Shown: in pieces, positions 1 through 12,153 of the stretch | How positions within the stretch are numbered: the stretch's first letter is position 1 | Layout: every line of letters starts with the position of its first letter | Assembly (NCBI RefSeq): GCF_001632365.1 | Contig: NW_024468532.1 | Location: 7,623 to 71,622 of the forward strand | DNA: 64,000 nt | Direction of reading: 5' to 3' | DNA from: Laetiporus sulphureus 93-53 | Taxonomy: Eukaryota; Basidiomycota; Agaricomycetes; Polyporales; Laetiporaceae | The notes under the pieces: model-generated | What the model was told of the DNA's origin: nothing | The model's input: the letters and a program-made list of their open reading frames with translations, nothing else | Database searches by the model: none | Made by a program: the position numbers and the translations under genes

Positions 1-3000
1 TAGGGGAGTGGATGGAAAGGATCTGGGCGACCTTGGCGCCTTCAAGATATCCAGTGAGTGCATTTTCATGACCTTCTATATGTCAGCTGAATGTTTATCA
101 CAATTTCTTAGACCAGCGATGGTATATGTTTCAGAAGATGGGTCCGGCACCGAGCCCCCGTTCTGGGCATGCTATGGCCTCCATGGGCTCGCGGGTGTTT
201 GTGCTTGGTGGTCTCGGAGGAGAATCATTGAGTAGCCCTGCGAAGCCAGAGGACCCAACAATCGTACATATTTTGGACACCAGTACGTCTCGTTGCGTTG
301 TGGAATGAACGTGTTTCATAGAAAAGCCTTCAATGTAGAGCACATCAAGTATCCAGACTCGAACAAGCTGCCACAAACCGGTGCACCTTCAATAGGCCGG
401 AAATCCTCCATTGGCGCCTCGCAAAACTCCACATCGCCAGCGCCGGGCTCAGGACCGATTATCAACGGTTTGCGACCTTTGTCCCCAGAGCAGCATGGCT
501 CAGATGTTGAGGACGTCCGTCGAGCGATGTCTCCTTCCAGCCAGCGGTCAGATACTAAAGCGCCAACTGGCGTCGCAATGCAGCAGTCGCTTTCGACTAT
601 CTCCAAGAGCAGCAAAAGCGCGATGCTTACGGTGGAGGACAGCATGGATGGGGGCGACAGCAGCCCTGAGGTGTCTTCTGCAGACGTCCGCGAACGGGCG
701 ACATCGCCCGAACAGAATCGCGCGAAGAGCCCAGTCTACAACAGCAGCCGTGCCACGTCGCCAATGGTACACATTGAGAGCCAGGAACCTCCGAGCATGG
801 CTAGCGTCGCCATGGGATGCAATGTGCTTTCTGCGCGCAGCCCCTCGCCTAACGTGGATAGGGGCAAGCCTCCTGCAGAAGCATTCTACATGGCGAAGCC
901 GGGCTCGCCTTCGCCTAATGGTTCTGCGCTTCTAAAGCCTGCCTCGACGGGCAACGCTCCTGCCAACCTGATCCGGGACCTCAAGGACAGAGAGGTAGAA
1001 ATAGAGACAATGAAGAAGCGCGAGACATGGATGAAGGCGGCGCTGTCGAAGGCGTCCACAGCTGGATTTGTGTATGCCGAATTGGAAGAGGATCTGTTGA
1101 AGCGGGCAGACGACGATGATATTGATGGGCAGAAGGTCACTGAGCTGATCATCAGCTTCAAGCAGCTGAGAGCGCAGATTCAGGTTTGCAATGGCTTTTG
1201 TTTTTGTTAGATGGGGTCGCCGCTGACCAGCGTTATCAGACCAGCGTCGTTGACCAGGCAAAGGCAGCGTCAGATCGGATTATGGAGGCTGAACGCCTAC
1301 GCGCGGGTGCTCTGCAAGAAGCAGCGTTCTACCGTGCCAAATTGGCTGCATTGGAGGTCGGCTCCAAAGCGGATTATGTGAGACTGGAACGCGAGCGCTC
1401 CGCTGACTTGGAGAGGAAACTTTCCGTGGTGGCGACCGAGCAGGCGGAGAAAGACCGCAGGATCAACGAACTCTCCGAAGCCCTGGCGACACAGACAAGA
1501 CTCATGGAGCAGGCAGAAGCGCGCGCTGAGGATGCTTCGAAGCGCGTGGATGTCCTCTCTCAGTCGCACGACCGAGAGTCAGAAGCATATCGGGCATTAC
1601 AGGAGAACTATGCTGCAATGGAGACGATGTATAGGGACCAGACCGACCGCCTTCTTACACAGACCTCGTTGCTCGAGCAGCGGGAAGCGGAGTACCTCAG
1701 GTCTCAATCACAGTTGGCAGAGCTGACAGACTCACACGAGAAGCATATGCGGGCGTTCGAACTAGCGCGCTCTGCATTGCAAACCGCTTCGAGTCGCGCT
1801 GAGGAGATCGACACTCAGAATATGCATGCCCGAGAACAGATCGCGCAGCTGGAGACAGATTTGGCCGACCTGAGGGGAGAGCTCGAAGCCCGCACGACGG
1901 AGGTGGAGAATGCCCGTATGCGGATCCGGGACGTGGAGAATTCATGGGCGAAGTCGAGAGAGGAAGCCGATGCATTCAGGGCGTTGACCACGGGCAACTT
2001 GGGCGAGTTGCTTGACTCGTATCGGGACCTCAAGAGCGATGAGGATCGCGTTTCACATGGCCATGCTGAGAAGTTGGAAGCTCTACAGCGAGAGATCACT
2101 TCGTTACGCGACATGCTGAAAGATGTCACTCGTCGTGCCGATGAGACGCAGGAAGAGTTGACACAAGAGCGCCACAAGGCACGGGATGCAGAGACAGAGA
2201 CCTCATCGCTTCTCGCTCAGGTAGCAGGTCTGCGGATGCAGCTTTCCAGTGCGCTGGCCGAGAGTGGCCGGTTACGGAAAGATCTGGTGTCGAAAGAGTC
2301 CGAATACCAGGCGCAAATGAAGGAGGCTTCATCTGCAACTATCCGTTTGGACGTTATGCGCAAGTACTTGGCGGATCATGGCATTGCTGTTGATGGTGAA
2401 CGTCCTCCATCCGGTGGTGCTGCATCGTCATCGCGAGTAGCGGATCTGGAGAGCAAGCTCGCAGATCAACTCCGACAGCAAGAGAATATGGAACGGGATC
2501 TGCGCTCTGCACTGCGTCAGAAAGAGGACGCTGAGACCCAGATAGACTCTTTGTCTGCCCAGTTGGACGACTTGCGTTCATCACAGAGACAGAACGGCAC
2601 CGACAGTACTGCGGATATACGTGCGATAGAACTTGAACGTAAGCTTGAGGAGACCGAAGCATCGTACAAGGCACGCTTGCAGCAGCTTGAAGAGGACTAC
2701 CAGCTCGCGGTACATTATGTGAAGTGAGCGTTCAAGTGGAATAAAATAACACAAGTCTGACTACTACCCGCAGAGGTACTGAGAAGATGATGCGCAAAAT
2801 GAAAGAAGAGCTGAACAGGCAGAAAACGCTCAATCAAAGCATGCAGGTGGAGCTCGATAGAGCATCCAGCACGGAGCCGGGCTCGCGGTTGCGCGGGCTC
2901 AATGGCCACGGCCGCAATACACCCTCTCAGGAAGATAGCCATGAGTTCTTGCGCAACCAGCTCTCGGATGCGCAGCGCCAGGTCCAACGCCTCAACAATG

Positions 3001-3485
3001 ACAATCGCGATCTGCGTGAGCGGATCGGTTCATTGGAACGGGACCTCGAGCACATGAGGGACAACGTCATCACTTCTCGACGAGAGTCTGATGAACGCTT
3101 CTCACGCATCGAGGAGCTTGAGCAAGATATCGAACGCTTACAGAATTCCCTGGTAATCGCTCGTGGAGGTCACGATAAAACAATTTTGGAGCAGTTGAGC
3201 GACGAGAATTTAACCTTGAAACGCGAAAACGAGGAGTTGTCACACAAAATTGGTCTACTTCTCGAAGTCGACCAGCCCACGTTCGGCCAAGGTCGGCCTA
3301 TGTCTGATATCTCGGAGCGTCGTGCGAGCACTTCAAGTTCCGAGAACGCCATGGCATTCGAGCATCTGTCTACTCAATTTGATGACTGGCAACGGCAGCT
3401 GGCTAGTTCGATGAGTAATCGAAGGCCTCTTATGGACTATGACCCAACTTCTTCAGGACATGAGCGTACGAGATCGCGGTCGTGA
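1..3485 (+). CDS. tea1: Tea1-like kelch-repeat / coiled-coil cell-end marker (5' truncated)
   Basis: The C-terminal ~1087 residues of a Tea1/KelA-type polarity protein; the gene enters from the left edge. Exons that join in frame are 2-53, 112-282, 339-1183, 1240-2723 and 2774-3485, with introns of 50-58 nt. The first exons encode the last kelch repeats (AFKISNQRWYMF, then [17 protein letters not shown]). A Ser/Pro-rich linker follows (about residues 100-310), then a very long coiled coil rich in Glu, Arg, Leu and Gln (about 310-1000), and a short Ser-rich tail. In fission yeast Tea1 rides microtubule plus ends to the cell tips and marks growth sites through formins; the same domain order here suggests a hyphal-tip polarity role. 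The next gene (RRP5) converges on it with 154 bp between stop codons. Family identity is firm; hyphal function is inferred. Confidence 0.9.
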
Positions 3486-3639
3486 CGTTCTTTCGATATT
3501 TATTTGCATATACCCACCCACTCTTTTGTCGTTCGGTTGGTTTCGCGCATCTCATCATATGCTAGCTTATCATTTGCTCTCTCTTGTGAGGTATATCCGC
3601 GGTAAAATAGTAGATTAAGAGCGTACAATGCTGTACTAA

Positions 3640-6600
3640 TCACGACGAGCCAGCAGCGCGCTGCGTCCATTCGATAGCTTTCGCTTTGACAATCTCTGCT
3701 CCCTGCTCATCACCAATCCGACGTTCTATTTCCAGCCACTTCTTAAAGAACGACCTGTCCGAGGATGTAAGCTCGAGTGACTGCTGCAATGCAGAGGAAT
3801 ACCTACTTCGCCTTATGACTGGTCATTTTCAGAGCAAGCACACGGTTACAAATATTTCTGCATGGCGAGATGTTCAGAATCCGTCTGTTTTCGTACGATA
3901 AACACTTACCTCAAGCTCATAATGTCGCCCTGAAGTACTTCCATATCAATGTAGACCGACCACAGATCCCAACGCTTTGGATGTGAGTCCACGATGCCTT
4001 CGAAAACCGTTTTGCCACGCTCTGGATCCCCGAACTTGTATTCTAGCTGTGCAAACTTTGAAATGGTCTTCAGGTCTGTGAACCAGGTGAGCTCATAACG
4101 GTATGAAGACAATGACATTGGCATACGCTTCCGCCTCTCCAGGCTCTGCAGACTGCGTGGAAGGAGCTTCCTTGCCTCTTCGGGCTTTCCCCGCTTCAGA
4201 TAGTGTTCTCCGAACAGCGTCCACACCTTGGAGCTCTGACCGAACTTCTTGCATGTACGCTTGTATTGCTCCTCAGCTTGCTGTAAATATACGTTTAGCC
4301 GATTCATCTAGCTGTTTTGAGACCATCAACATACTTCGTCTCTACCGCTTTGGTCAAGGATCGCAGCCAAGCGCAGATGGACAGTCTTCGAGTCGTTGTA
4401 GCGCGCTGCCTCTTTGAACGTAGCTTCAAGCGTCTCTTCTGTACCGTACACGTTCTCCAAGTTCAGAAGGGCAATCCAGATGTTCAGCTTCTCCTGCTCT
4501 TCACGAAAGTTGATCGTTCGAAGAGCTCGTCGAGCAATCTCACGTGCTTTATCCACTTCAGAGATCTGGAGCTGGAAGGACATGTATTGGACCCAGAGGT
4601 AAGAAGAGTTGGGAGACCCGAGCAACACTCGTTCGAAGTCGGCGTTGGATTCTGGGACCTTGGAATGCATATCTGCAGTAAAGTCTTGCTCGATCTCCTT
4701 GCGTTTGCGTTTCTTTTTCTTTTGGCCTTTATCCTCCTCTTCATCTGACGAAGATGTCATCTCAATGTCCTCCTCGTGGCGTTGTTCAGCGGACCATTGG
4801 AAGCCTTCCTTGAGATTCAAGAACGCAGTGAAGCGGTCTTCTATGGCTGCGTTCACTTGAGCTACTGATTGCTGCAGCAGAGAACCATTTTCTAGATCGA
4901 TGTCCAGCCCCATGTTCTCATCCATAACTTGTTCTGAGTCCTCGTCAGACGCGTCTTCTTGTGCCGCCATTATGTCTTCGTCATCGACCTCGCCATCATC
5001 GATGGCACCGAGTCTTTTCGAATCGTCATCAGTATAGTCTTCACTCTCGGCTCCGGATCGGAAATCTTCTTCAGCAAAGTACGACGGCTTGAGACCGAAG
5101 GAAAGACGACGTTTCTCCTGGTCGATCGATAAAATGACAGCCTTCACCTGATCATCTATTCGGAAGCTATGCAATGCCAATGTGACGTCGGCATCGGGAT
5201 TGTCTGAGAGCTAGAATGTACAGTGAGATGGAAGGAAATTATGCAAATAGCACCAGTACACACCTCAGATTTGTGACATAGGCCACTAACCTTCGAACCT
5301 TTGATCTCGATGAACAGACCGTACTCCTCGATTTTCTTAACACGACCATCGACCTTCTGCCCTTCGGAGAAATCACCGATCACGAAACCGGACTGCCCAC
5401 CTTTCCTCGAATCTGAGGACCGGAACGATAGCTCGACTTGCTTCTTATTATGATCGATGCTATACCATAGGCTCGGTGAGTCAGCGAGTTCAACTTCCTC
5501 AAAGATACATACTGCGTGATGCGGCCTTTAACGAGTTGATCAACCGCAAAATGGCTCTTCCAGTCTTTCACGTACTAACTCATGAAATAATTAGTTTGAT
5601 TAAGTGATTCACTGGAAATGGGACTTGCCTCATCGAAAAGCTCCCTGATTTGCACTCGTGCATCGATGTCACGACCCAACGTCACAAAGAGCCCGTGCTC
5701 GGCAACGCTCTTTATGAAACCTCTGACAGTATCGCCCACTTTGATGTCGTGGAGGTTCGAGATCTCTCGATCAACTACTACCCTGTCCTCGTCTTGATTG
5801 AGACGTGAAGGCCTTGTGGACAATGTAAGTTGTCCCTTGGCCTTGTCAACTGCGATGACGACCACCTTAAGGGTGGAATCGACAGGAGGGAGGAACGAGC
5901 CAGATTCATAATCGTCACAGGTGTCCGTGGGATGAATTGTTCCGGAGATCGAGTTCGTGAACTTGACCAATGCACCTCGGCGTACATGGCGGACCACACG
6001 GCCGACCAACACCTGACCAACTTCAACAGTATTCAATCTTAGGTCTGGATTCTGAGGCAACAACTGCTTTTCCTTCGGCTTTGTGGCAACCAGCACAAAG
6101 CCCTTCTCTGGATTGCGTGAGACGACCACGAGGTCCTCTAGCTCCTCACCAACCTTGAGCGATGCGCGAAGTTGCGCGAGAGGTAAGCCACGGCGGTTCG
6201 CGAGGTTGATCAGAGAGAGAAGCGCTCGAACTTGGGTCGGCTGCAACGTCACGAGCGCCTGCTCCTTGTGGATCTCCGCAATGACCCCTTCCACAGAGTC
6301 GCCGATTTCTACTCCGTTGATGTTCGAAACATTCTTTTTGAAGGTTGGAGATGCCTGTCGAATGCTCGCAAATATGCGTTTACTTTCAGGGTCAACGGAG
6401 ATGACCTTGACCTGCACGGCTTTGCCGATAGGGAACGCTTCTGACAGAGATTTCAGCGCAGTCTCGCTGTCAACGACGATGTCAGCGACTTTGTCTTAAC
6501 TCAACAAAAAATGAGCACGGACCTTGCTTCTCGGGCTGGAACGAAGGCCATTACGTTGTTGTAGAACTCGACGTTCAAACCTTTATCTGTAACCTTGAAG

Positions 6601-8807
6601 ACCACGGCATGCGTCACCAAATCGACTACGGCGTCTTCTGGCTTGGAAATTATTGGCAACTTCGACTCCAACAGAGTCTTTTTCGCAGTAAGGACGATCC
6701 GCTTACGCTCAGGATTAACTACGAGAACCTAGACGAGGTCGATAATGTCCAAAAATTGCCCATGAGGAATCATGACACACTCACCCGACATTTTATATTC
6801 GATCCTGCCATGAACCTCTTCTGAGGATGTTTAAGCACGATATCCGCATAGTGGTTCGGCCATATCACAGCATCCACACTGCCCGAGATAGATACGAACA
6901 GCGCAGAATCAGTGAGTCTTTTGACGGTCCCCCGAACAAGCTCCCCAACCTGAACCTCGCCAACCTGCAAGAACTTCTGTTCCAGTACAGACTGTCGTAG
7001 GGATAGCTGCAGATAGCCGTCGAACGGGAAATAGCCTGTCACGCGGCCTTTGTGGACGGTTCCAATCTTCCAAAGTCCCGAAGACGGTGACAATGATGGA
7101 ACATGATCATCTGATGTTTGAGATATCTAGGAGTTTAGTTTGTAAGCGACAACCGCGCACATGTGAGATAGGAAAAGGCAAGAACATACGTGCACAAAGC
7201 CCATCACTCCAGGCGACACTTCTACGACTAGACCGCGTTCACTTTCCACCCTGATAACCTTGACAGCCTCAAGAATCGTTCCAATGGGGAAAGCAACTTG
7301 TAACTCCTCCCCTTGCTTATCCTCAGAAACCCTTCTGACGTCGAACTTGATGACGTGCGGGGCCAATGACAGCGCAAACCTTGGCGGACTCGACAGACCA
7401 ACATCGTACAGAACTCGCGCCTTGAGTTTTTTCCCCACCTTATAGTTCTGCTCCACGTCACCAAGCGGCATCTGATACCGGTCTACGGTTCCACCAAAGT
7501 ATCCGAGCACTTGCAAGTTGAGTCCATCAGGAAGTACGGCAATCACCAGAGACTGAACCAGCGTCCCTGGGAGGATAGATGTGACGCTCGAGACCTCAGA
7601 TAGCTGGGGGAGGGGGAGGGGTTCAGAATACATTTAAGAATCGATCGGCATCGTGTATATGATCCACGTACCGATGCATCACGAAATGCTGCTGGGTCTA
7701 CAGATAAGGAATAGGTTCTTCCATTTCCTGACACTTTCGTTATGCAAGCGTTCACAACGCGTCCGACTTCGAGCACATCCCCTTCGAAAGGTTCCTTCTT
7801 GGCTTCCTTGAATGACAGGAATCCTGAGACGTCAGGAATGCCTAGGTTGAGTATATATCCATGGTCCTCCACGCTTTTGATTGCTGCGGTCAAAGCCTGC
7901 GCTACCAGTTCAAGGTGAATGGTATAGTGTGATACTAGGGTCATAACGTACGAAGCCGGGACGAAGATCCGTCTTCAATACTCCAGCATTGACCTTCTCG
8001 GGAACTAGGCTCAGCTCGACCCTTCGGCTGGCCTTTTGTACCTGGTCGTGATCACGTCCAAGACCTCTTGTGTTCGTGGTGCCAGCAGGATGAATCATGG
8101 ACACTATAGTGCGCACATATTGCCCAGGGTGGAAGATCTGAGACAATTCCGGAACGCGGGGTTTTGAACTGCCTTCTTCCCCGTCCTCAGAGAGCTCCTC
8201 GTCCGCATCCTCCTCTAATGACTCCAGTAGAGACGTGAGCTGGGATGAAACCTCTGTGATTGGGACGTGGCCAAAGAGCTGATTGGGCAGAGAGATGATG
8301 AGGGCAAGAGGTTGCACTGAGACAATCTGACCCAATAGCTTCATTCCTACGGTGATTCGCTGCGATGGATCAGCAGCAACGCTAAGTTGTACATGATATT
8401 TGACTCATACCTTGTAGTTCAAGTGCTCTATGCGTAATGTCTCGCTTCTAGTCCTTTTACTCTCTTTCTCACTGACAACTTTTCTGTCTCTGCGCTTGCC
8501 GCGATATTCCGGCTTTTCCTGCTCGAGTAAATGCATGAGCAAATTAAGTATATTTATTGCTTACCTTGAAAATCTTCTCATTGGCTTCCTTCACGGCCTC
8601 GGCACGGATGGCTTTGACCTCCAAGGGAGTAAGACTTGTCCCACCACCGCGAGGAAAATCCACCTCCTCCGTCAACAAGATAGATGCAGATGAAGATGGG
8701 TTGTCAATCTTCTCCGCAGACTTCTTTGGCTGCCCAGTCGTCTTTGGTCTCTTAGCCTTGGGATGGGTAGACGCATCGTCCAGAACGCGTTTCTTGCCTG
8801 AGGCCAT
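3640..8807 (-). CDS. RRP5: rRNA biogenesis protein RRP5 (S1 repeats + HAT/TPR C-terminus)
   Basis: RRP5 binds pre-rRNA and is needed for early 40S and 60S processing in the nucleolus. I assembled 14 exons (minus strand): 8565-8807, 8411-8518, 7952-8359, 7672-7896, 7190-7603, 6785-7126, 6523-6728, 5629-6466, 5513-5574, 5264-5459, 4335-5210, 3910-4280, 3807-3857 and 3640-3754, giving 1484 aa. The N-terminus carries the family motif FPRGGGTSLTPLE. It is followed by many S1 RNA-binding repeats (for example SVEDHGYILNLG, VHKGRVTGYFPFDGYLQLSL, EHGLFVTLG, IEEYGLFIEIKGS), an acidic linker, and a HAT/TPR helical tail ending in FFKKWLEIERRIGD. The intron at 5575-5628 uses a GC-AG pair. The start codon is 335 bp from the divergent SF3A2 start. 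Only the exact acceptor of intron 1 (8519 or 8522) is uncertain. Confidence 0.95.
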
Positions 8808-9142
8808 AGTTCGTACACTGCGTCGGGAATACTTTCAAATGGTATCGAGAAGAGGGGCAGCAAATATAGGGAAGTTTTAGCTGTCAATTCAGTGTCCAAT
8901 GGTGGTGGTAATGTCGCAGGACGCGAGTGGCGGGACAAGGGGAGAAGACAAGCACGAGCAGACCAGCTTGCATTCGAGCCAAATTTTCAGCCACCGGACT
9001 GATCGGGATCTAAGATTCGTCCACGTGGGTCGAGATCTCCGCGGATGTTATTGCTCAGCAGTGTGGCGCCCGTCCTTGCCTTAAACGACAACCAACACAC
9101 TTCCAGCCGACTCTGCGCATTTCTCAGCAGTAGGCTTCAAAA
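8808..9142. promoter_or_regulatory. Divergent promoter RRP5 / SF3A2
   Basis: These 335 bp separate two divergent start codons. A CACGTG hexamer lies at 9022-9027, about 116 bp before the SF3A2 start. No clear TATA box is visible. The region must hold the 5' UTRs and promoters of both genes. Confidence 0.6.
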
Positions 9143-10019
9143 ATGGGTGAGCTGCAATGCTTTATATTCCGTGACGCGTATGATGAGCTCATGTTCTGCC
9201 TGTGTTAGATTACCAGGTATGTTGGCAGGCCACCGATGTGGATTGAGACTCATGCAATCTGTAGAATCGAGTTGGTTCCAAGTTTGGAGGAGGAGGTGTT
9301 GCCGGAGCGTCCGAGACCAATGTTGATAGGCGTGAACGTCTTCGTAAGCTCGCGCTCGAGACGATTGATCTAGCGAAGGTACGTCCGTATATGATTCTAC
9401 ACCTTCATCTTTTTCATCGCTGCTGTTCAGGATCCGTACATCCTCCGCAACCACCTGGGCTCCTTAGAATGCCGTCTATGCCTGACGCTTCATACAAATG
9501 AAGGCTCATATCTTGCCCACACGCAAGGAAAGAAGCATCAGACCAATTTGGCTCGCCGAGCTGCTCGCGATCTCAAAGAGACGCAGTTGATGATCGCGCC
9601 GGCACAAACCAACGTGCAGCGTAAAGTCTTCTTGAAAATTGGGCGGCCCGGTTACCGTGTCACCAAAGTTCGTGACAGGGACACTGGTAAAGAGGGCATG
9701 ATGGTCCAGGTGCATCTGCCGCAAATCAAGCCTGGTGTCATCCCTAGAAGGCGGTTCATGAGCGCCTGGGAGCAAAAGAGAGAACCACCAAACAAAGCAT
9801 ATCAATATCTGATAGTACGTGAGCACATCATGCGAGTAGAATACTAAAGTAACATTGTCCTAACAGGTCGCAGCTGAGCCGTATGAAACCATCGCATTCC
9901 GCATACCCGCTCGGGAGATCGAGGATGAGTCGGATGATGCTGGTTATTGGAATTGGTCACACTGGGACCCCGATACCAAGCAGTACAGTTTCCAGTTCAT
10001 GTTCCGCCTTCACTACTAA
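9143..10019 (+). CDS. SF3A2: Splicing factor 3A subunit 2 (SF3A66 / Prp11 / Sap62)
   Basis: U2 snRNP SF3a subunit needed for branch-site recognition and pre-spliceosome assembly. Exons are 9143-9146, 9209-9216, 9265-9378, 9431-9814 and 9867-10019, giving 220 aa, close to the length I recall for the fission-yeast homologue. The N-terminus reads MDYQNRVGSKFGGGGVAG, the family signature, and is only recovered by joining a 4-nt first coding exon to an 8-nt microexon. A matrin-type C2H2 zinc finger follows (SLECRLCLTLHTNEGSYLAH, continuing to TQGKKH), then the conserved block KIGRPGYRVTKVRD and a C-terminus ending YSFQFMFRLHY. The metazoan proline-rich tail is absent, as expected for fungi. Its 3' end faces the RNase gene with 119 bp between stops. 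Confidence 0.95.
9209..9216 (+). other. SF3A2: 8-nt microexon of SF3A2
   Basis: The eight bases attaccag sit between a TTAG acceptor (ending 9208) and a GTATGT donor (9217). Joined to ATG G (9143-9146) upstream and AAT CGA downstream they spell M-D-Y-Q-N-R, exactly the start expected for the SF3A2 family. Skipping the exon would shift the frame. Confidence 0.85.
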
Positions 10020-10138
10020 TTGTATGTCCCATGACGCGTGTAATATATTCTCTTGACATGATGCGATGATCAATAGCCAGTGGTTTTCACATTCCCAAGA
10101 TGCGCTACCAAGAAATTGACGCAGATTGCCCGGAGTAT

Positions 10139-10743
<605 letters not shown>

Positions 10744-12153
10744 GATACCGGAAGGGACGCGTCAATGATTCGCGGGGAAGAGGGAGAGACGTCGGCGATC
10801 CTGCGGACGCGAATGTACGCTCTTGCGGGGCTTTATACCTCACGATGGGATGCCGAGCCTGAAGAACGTTCGCATCCTGCATACACGCATGCGGCTCTTC
10901 ACGACGCCTCCATATGCCCCCATCAAGAGCGCATCATGGACATGTAACAGCAACGCTGCTCCGGGGTTCCTCTAATGGCACATCACGCTGGGAATAAGGC
11001 ATTGAGATAGAACGTTCTATTATGTGGGTTTTGATTGGCCCAAGCACACTGCATATGCTCGCTTAGCTTGGAAGGGAAGCAACTATTTCCACATCGCTTC
11101 CGACTATAGCTAGAGCTCCGGCACTGCTGCAAGCCATTGCACGTCGCGACGATCTGCTTAAGTTTTGATGCACCGGAGACAAACGACTTATCGACGCACT
11201 GTGTACTGCTGTGCATGTGCAGTGACCGAAGAGTTGTCTAATAGGGCGTTATCTCAACTTCGTATATGTTCTTGGTAAAGCACGATATGGGCTTTCCGCG
11301 TGTTTCTGCACGTTCTTGCGTCCTGCCATGGCGTCGGCAACGTCGACGTCCACATGCTCGCATGTAATGAACGTGCTCTCTCGAAGACGAGTGCATTTGC
11401 TCGAGGTACCGTGGATCCCTTCGCGCTGATGTCCCTTGCTCGCCAGAGCAAGGCTCTCAGCCTCGAAATGAACGCCGAACGCTTTCCACTGTTTGGCAGT
11501 ATTTGCTCAGGGTGGCTTACCGTTCTCTGTCACTAGCAAATGCAATGGAGGCAATTTTTTCTCAAAGGTAAGACACCAGTTAACATTTACTACACCTTAT
11601 GCACTTGTTACACGGCATCTAAGGCGAGCAAGGGATCTGCCGCCAAGGGCGGCACTTCTCGAGTAGTAACTTGCCACGTTATTTCAATTCCCGCTCTCGG
11701 AGCTGCTGGCCACCCGCCACGCAGTCACGATGGTGCCGGTATGGGGCGATGTATGCGGGATGTTCGCCGATCTCGCAATACGACCTGAAGAAAAAATGAA
11801 TCCCAATGAAATCTTGAGTAGACACAGCCGTAAATAACGGATACATTAACTCGTGATGTGTGCAAAATTAGGGTACTTTGAGAGCACGGAATCATCTGGA
11901 TACAACAGAGACAGATCAGTTACACGAAGAGTACAGTTGCAGTCTACAAAATTCCATCGTGAAAGCAGGTCCTAAGCAAGAACCAAAGGGAATACAAAAC
12001 GGGACATAGCTAATAAGTGTAGAGATAGAAACGTTTTGAGTCAGTTGATGCAAAATGCACCATCGGTATAACTTTACGAGCGTTCGGCTGATTTCTTCGA
12101 GGGCGACCGCCTGCACTAGTCAAGGCTGTCCGAGTTCTTCAGTACGGTTCTCT
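10744..12153. other. 1.4-kb intergenic region, no gene recognised
   Basis: Apart from the RNase promoter at its left end I see no frame with family motifs, no convincing signal peptide and no tRNA-like element. Open frames here are under 85 codons and read as random. The right end holds the 3' flank of Pal1-like gene A. Confidence 0.5.
10832..10839 (-). promoter_or_regulatory. TATA-like box of the RNase gene
   Basis: On the minus strand the bases read GTATAAAG, about 90 bp upstream of the RNase start codon. That is a suitable distance for a core promoter with a short 5' UTR. TATA boxes are not obvious in front of most housekeeping genes here, so this one fits an inducible secreted enzyme. 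Confidence 0.5.
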
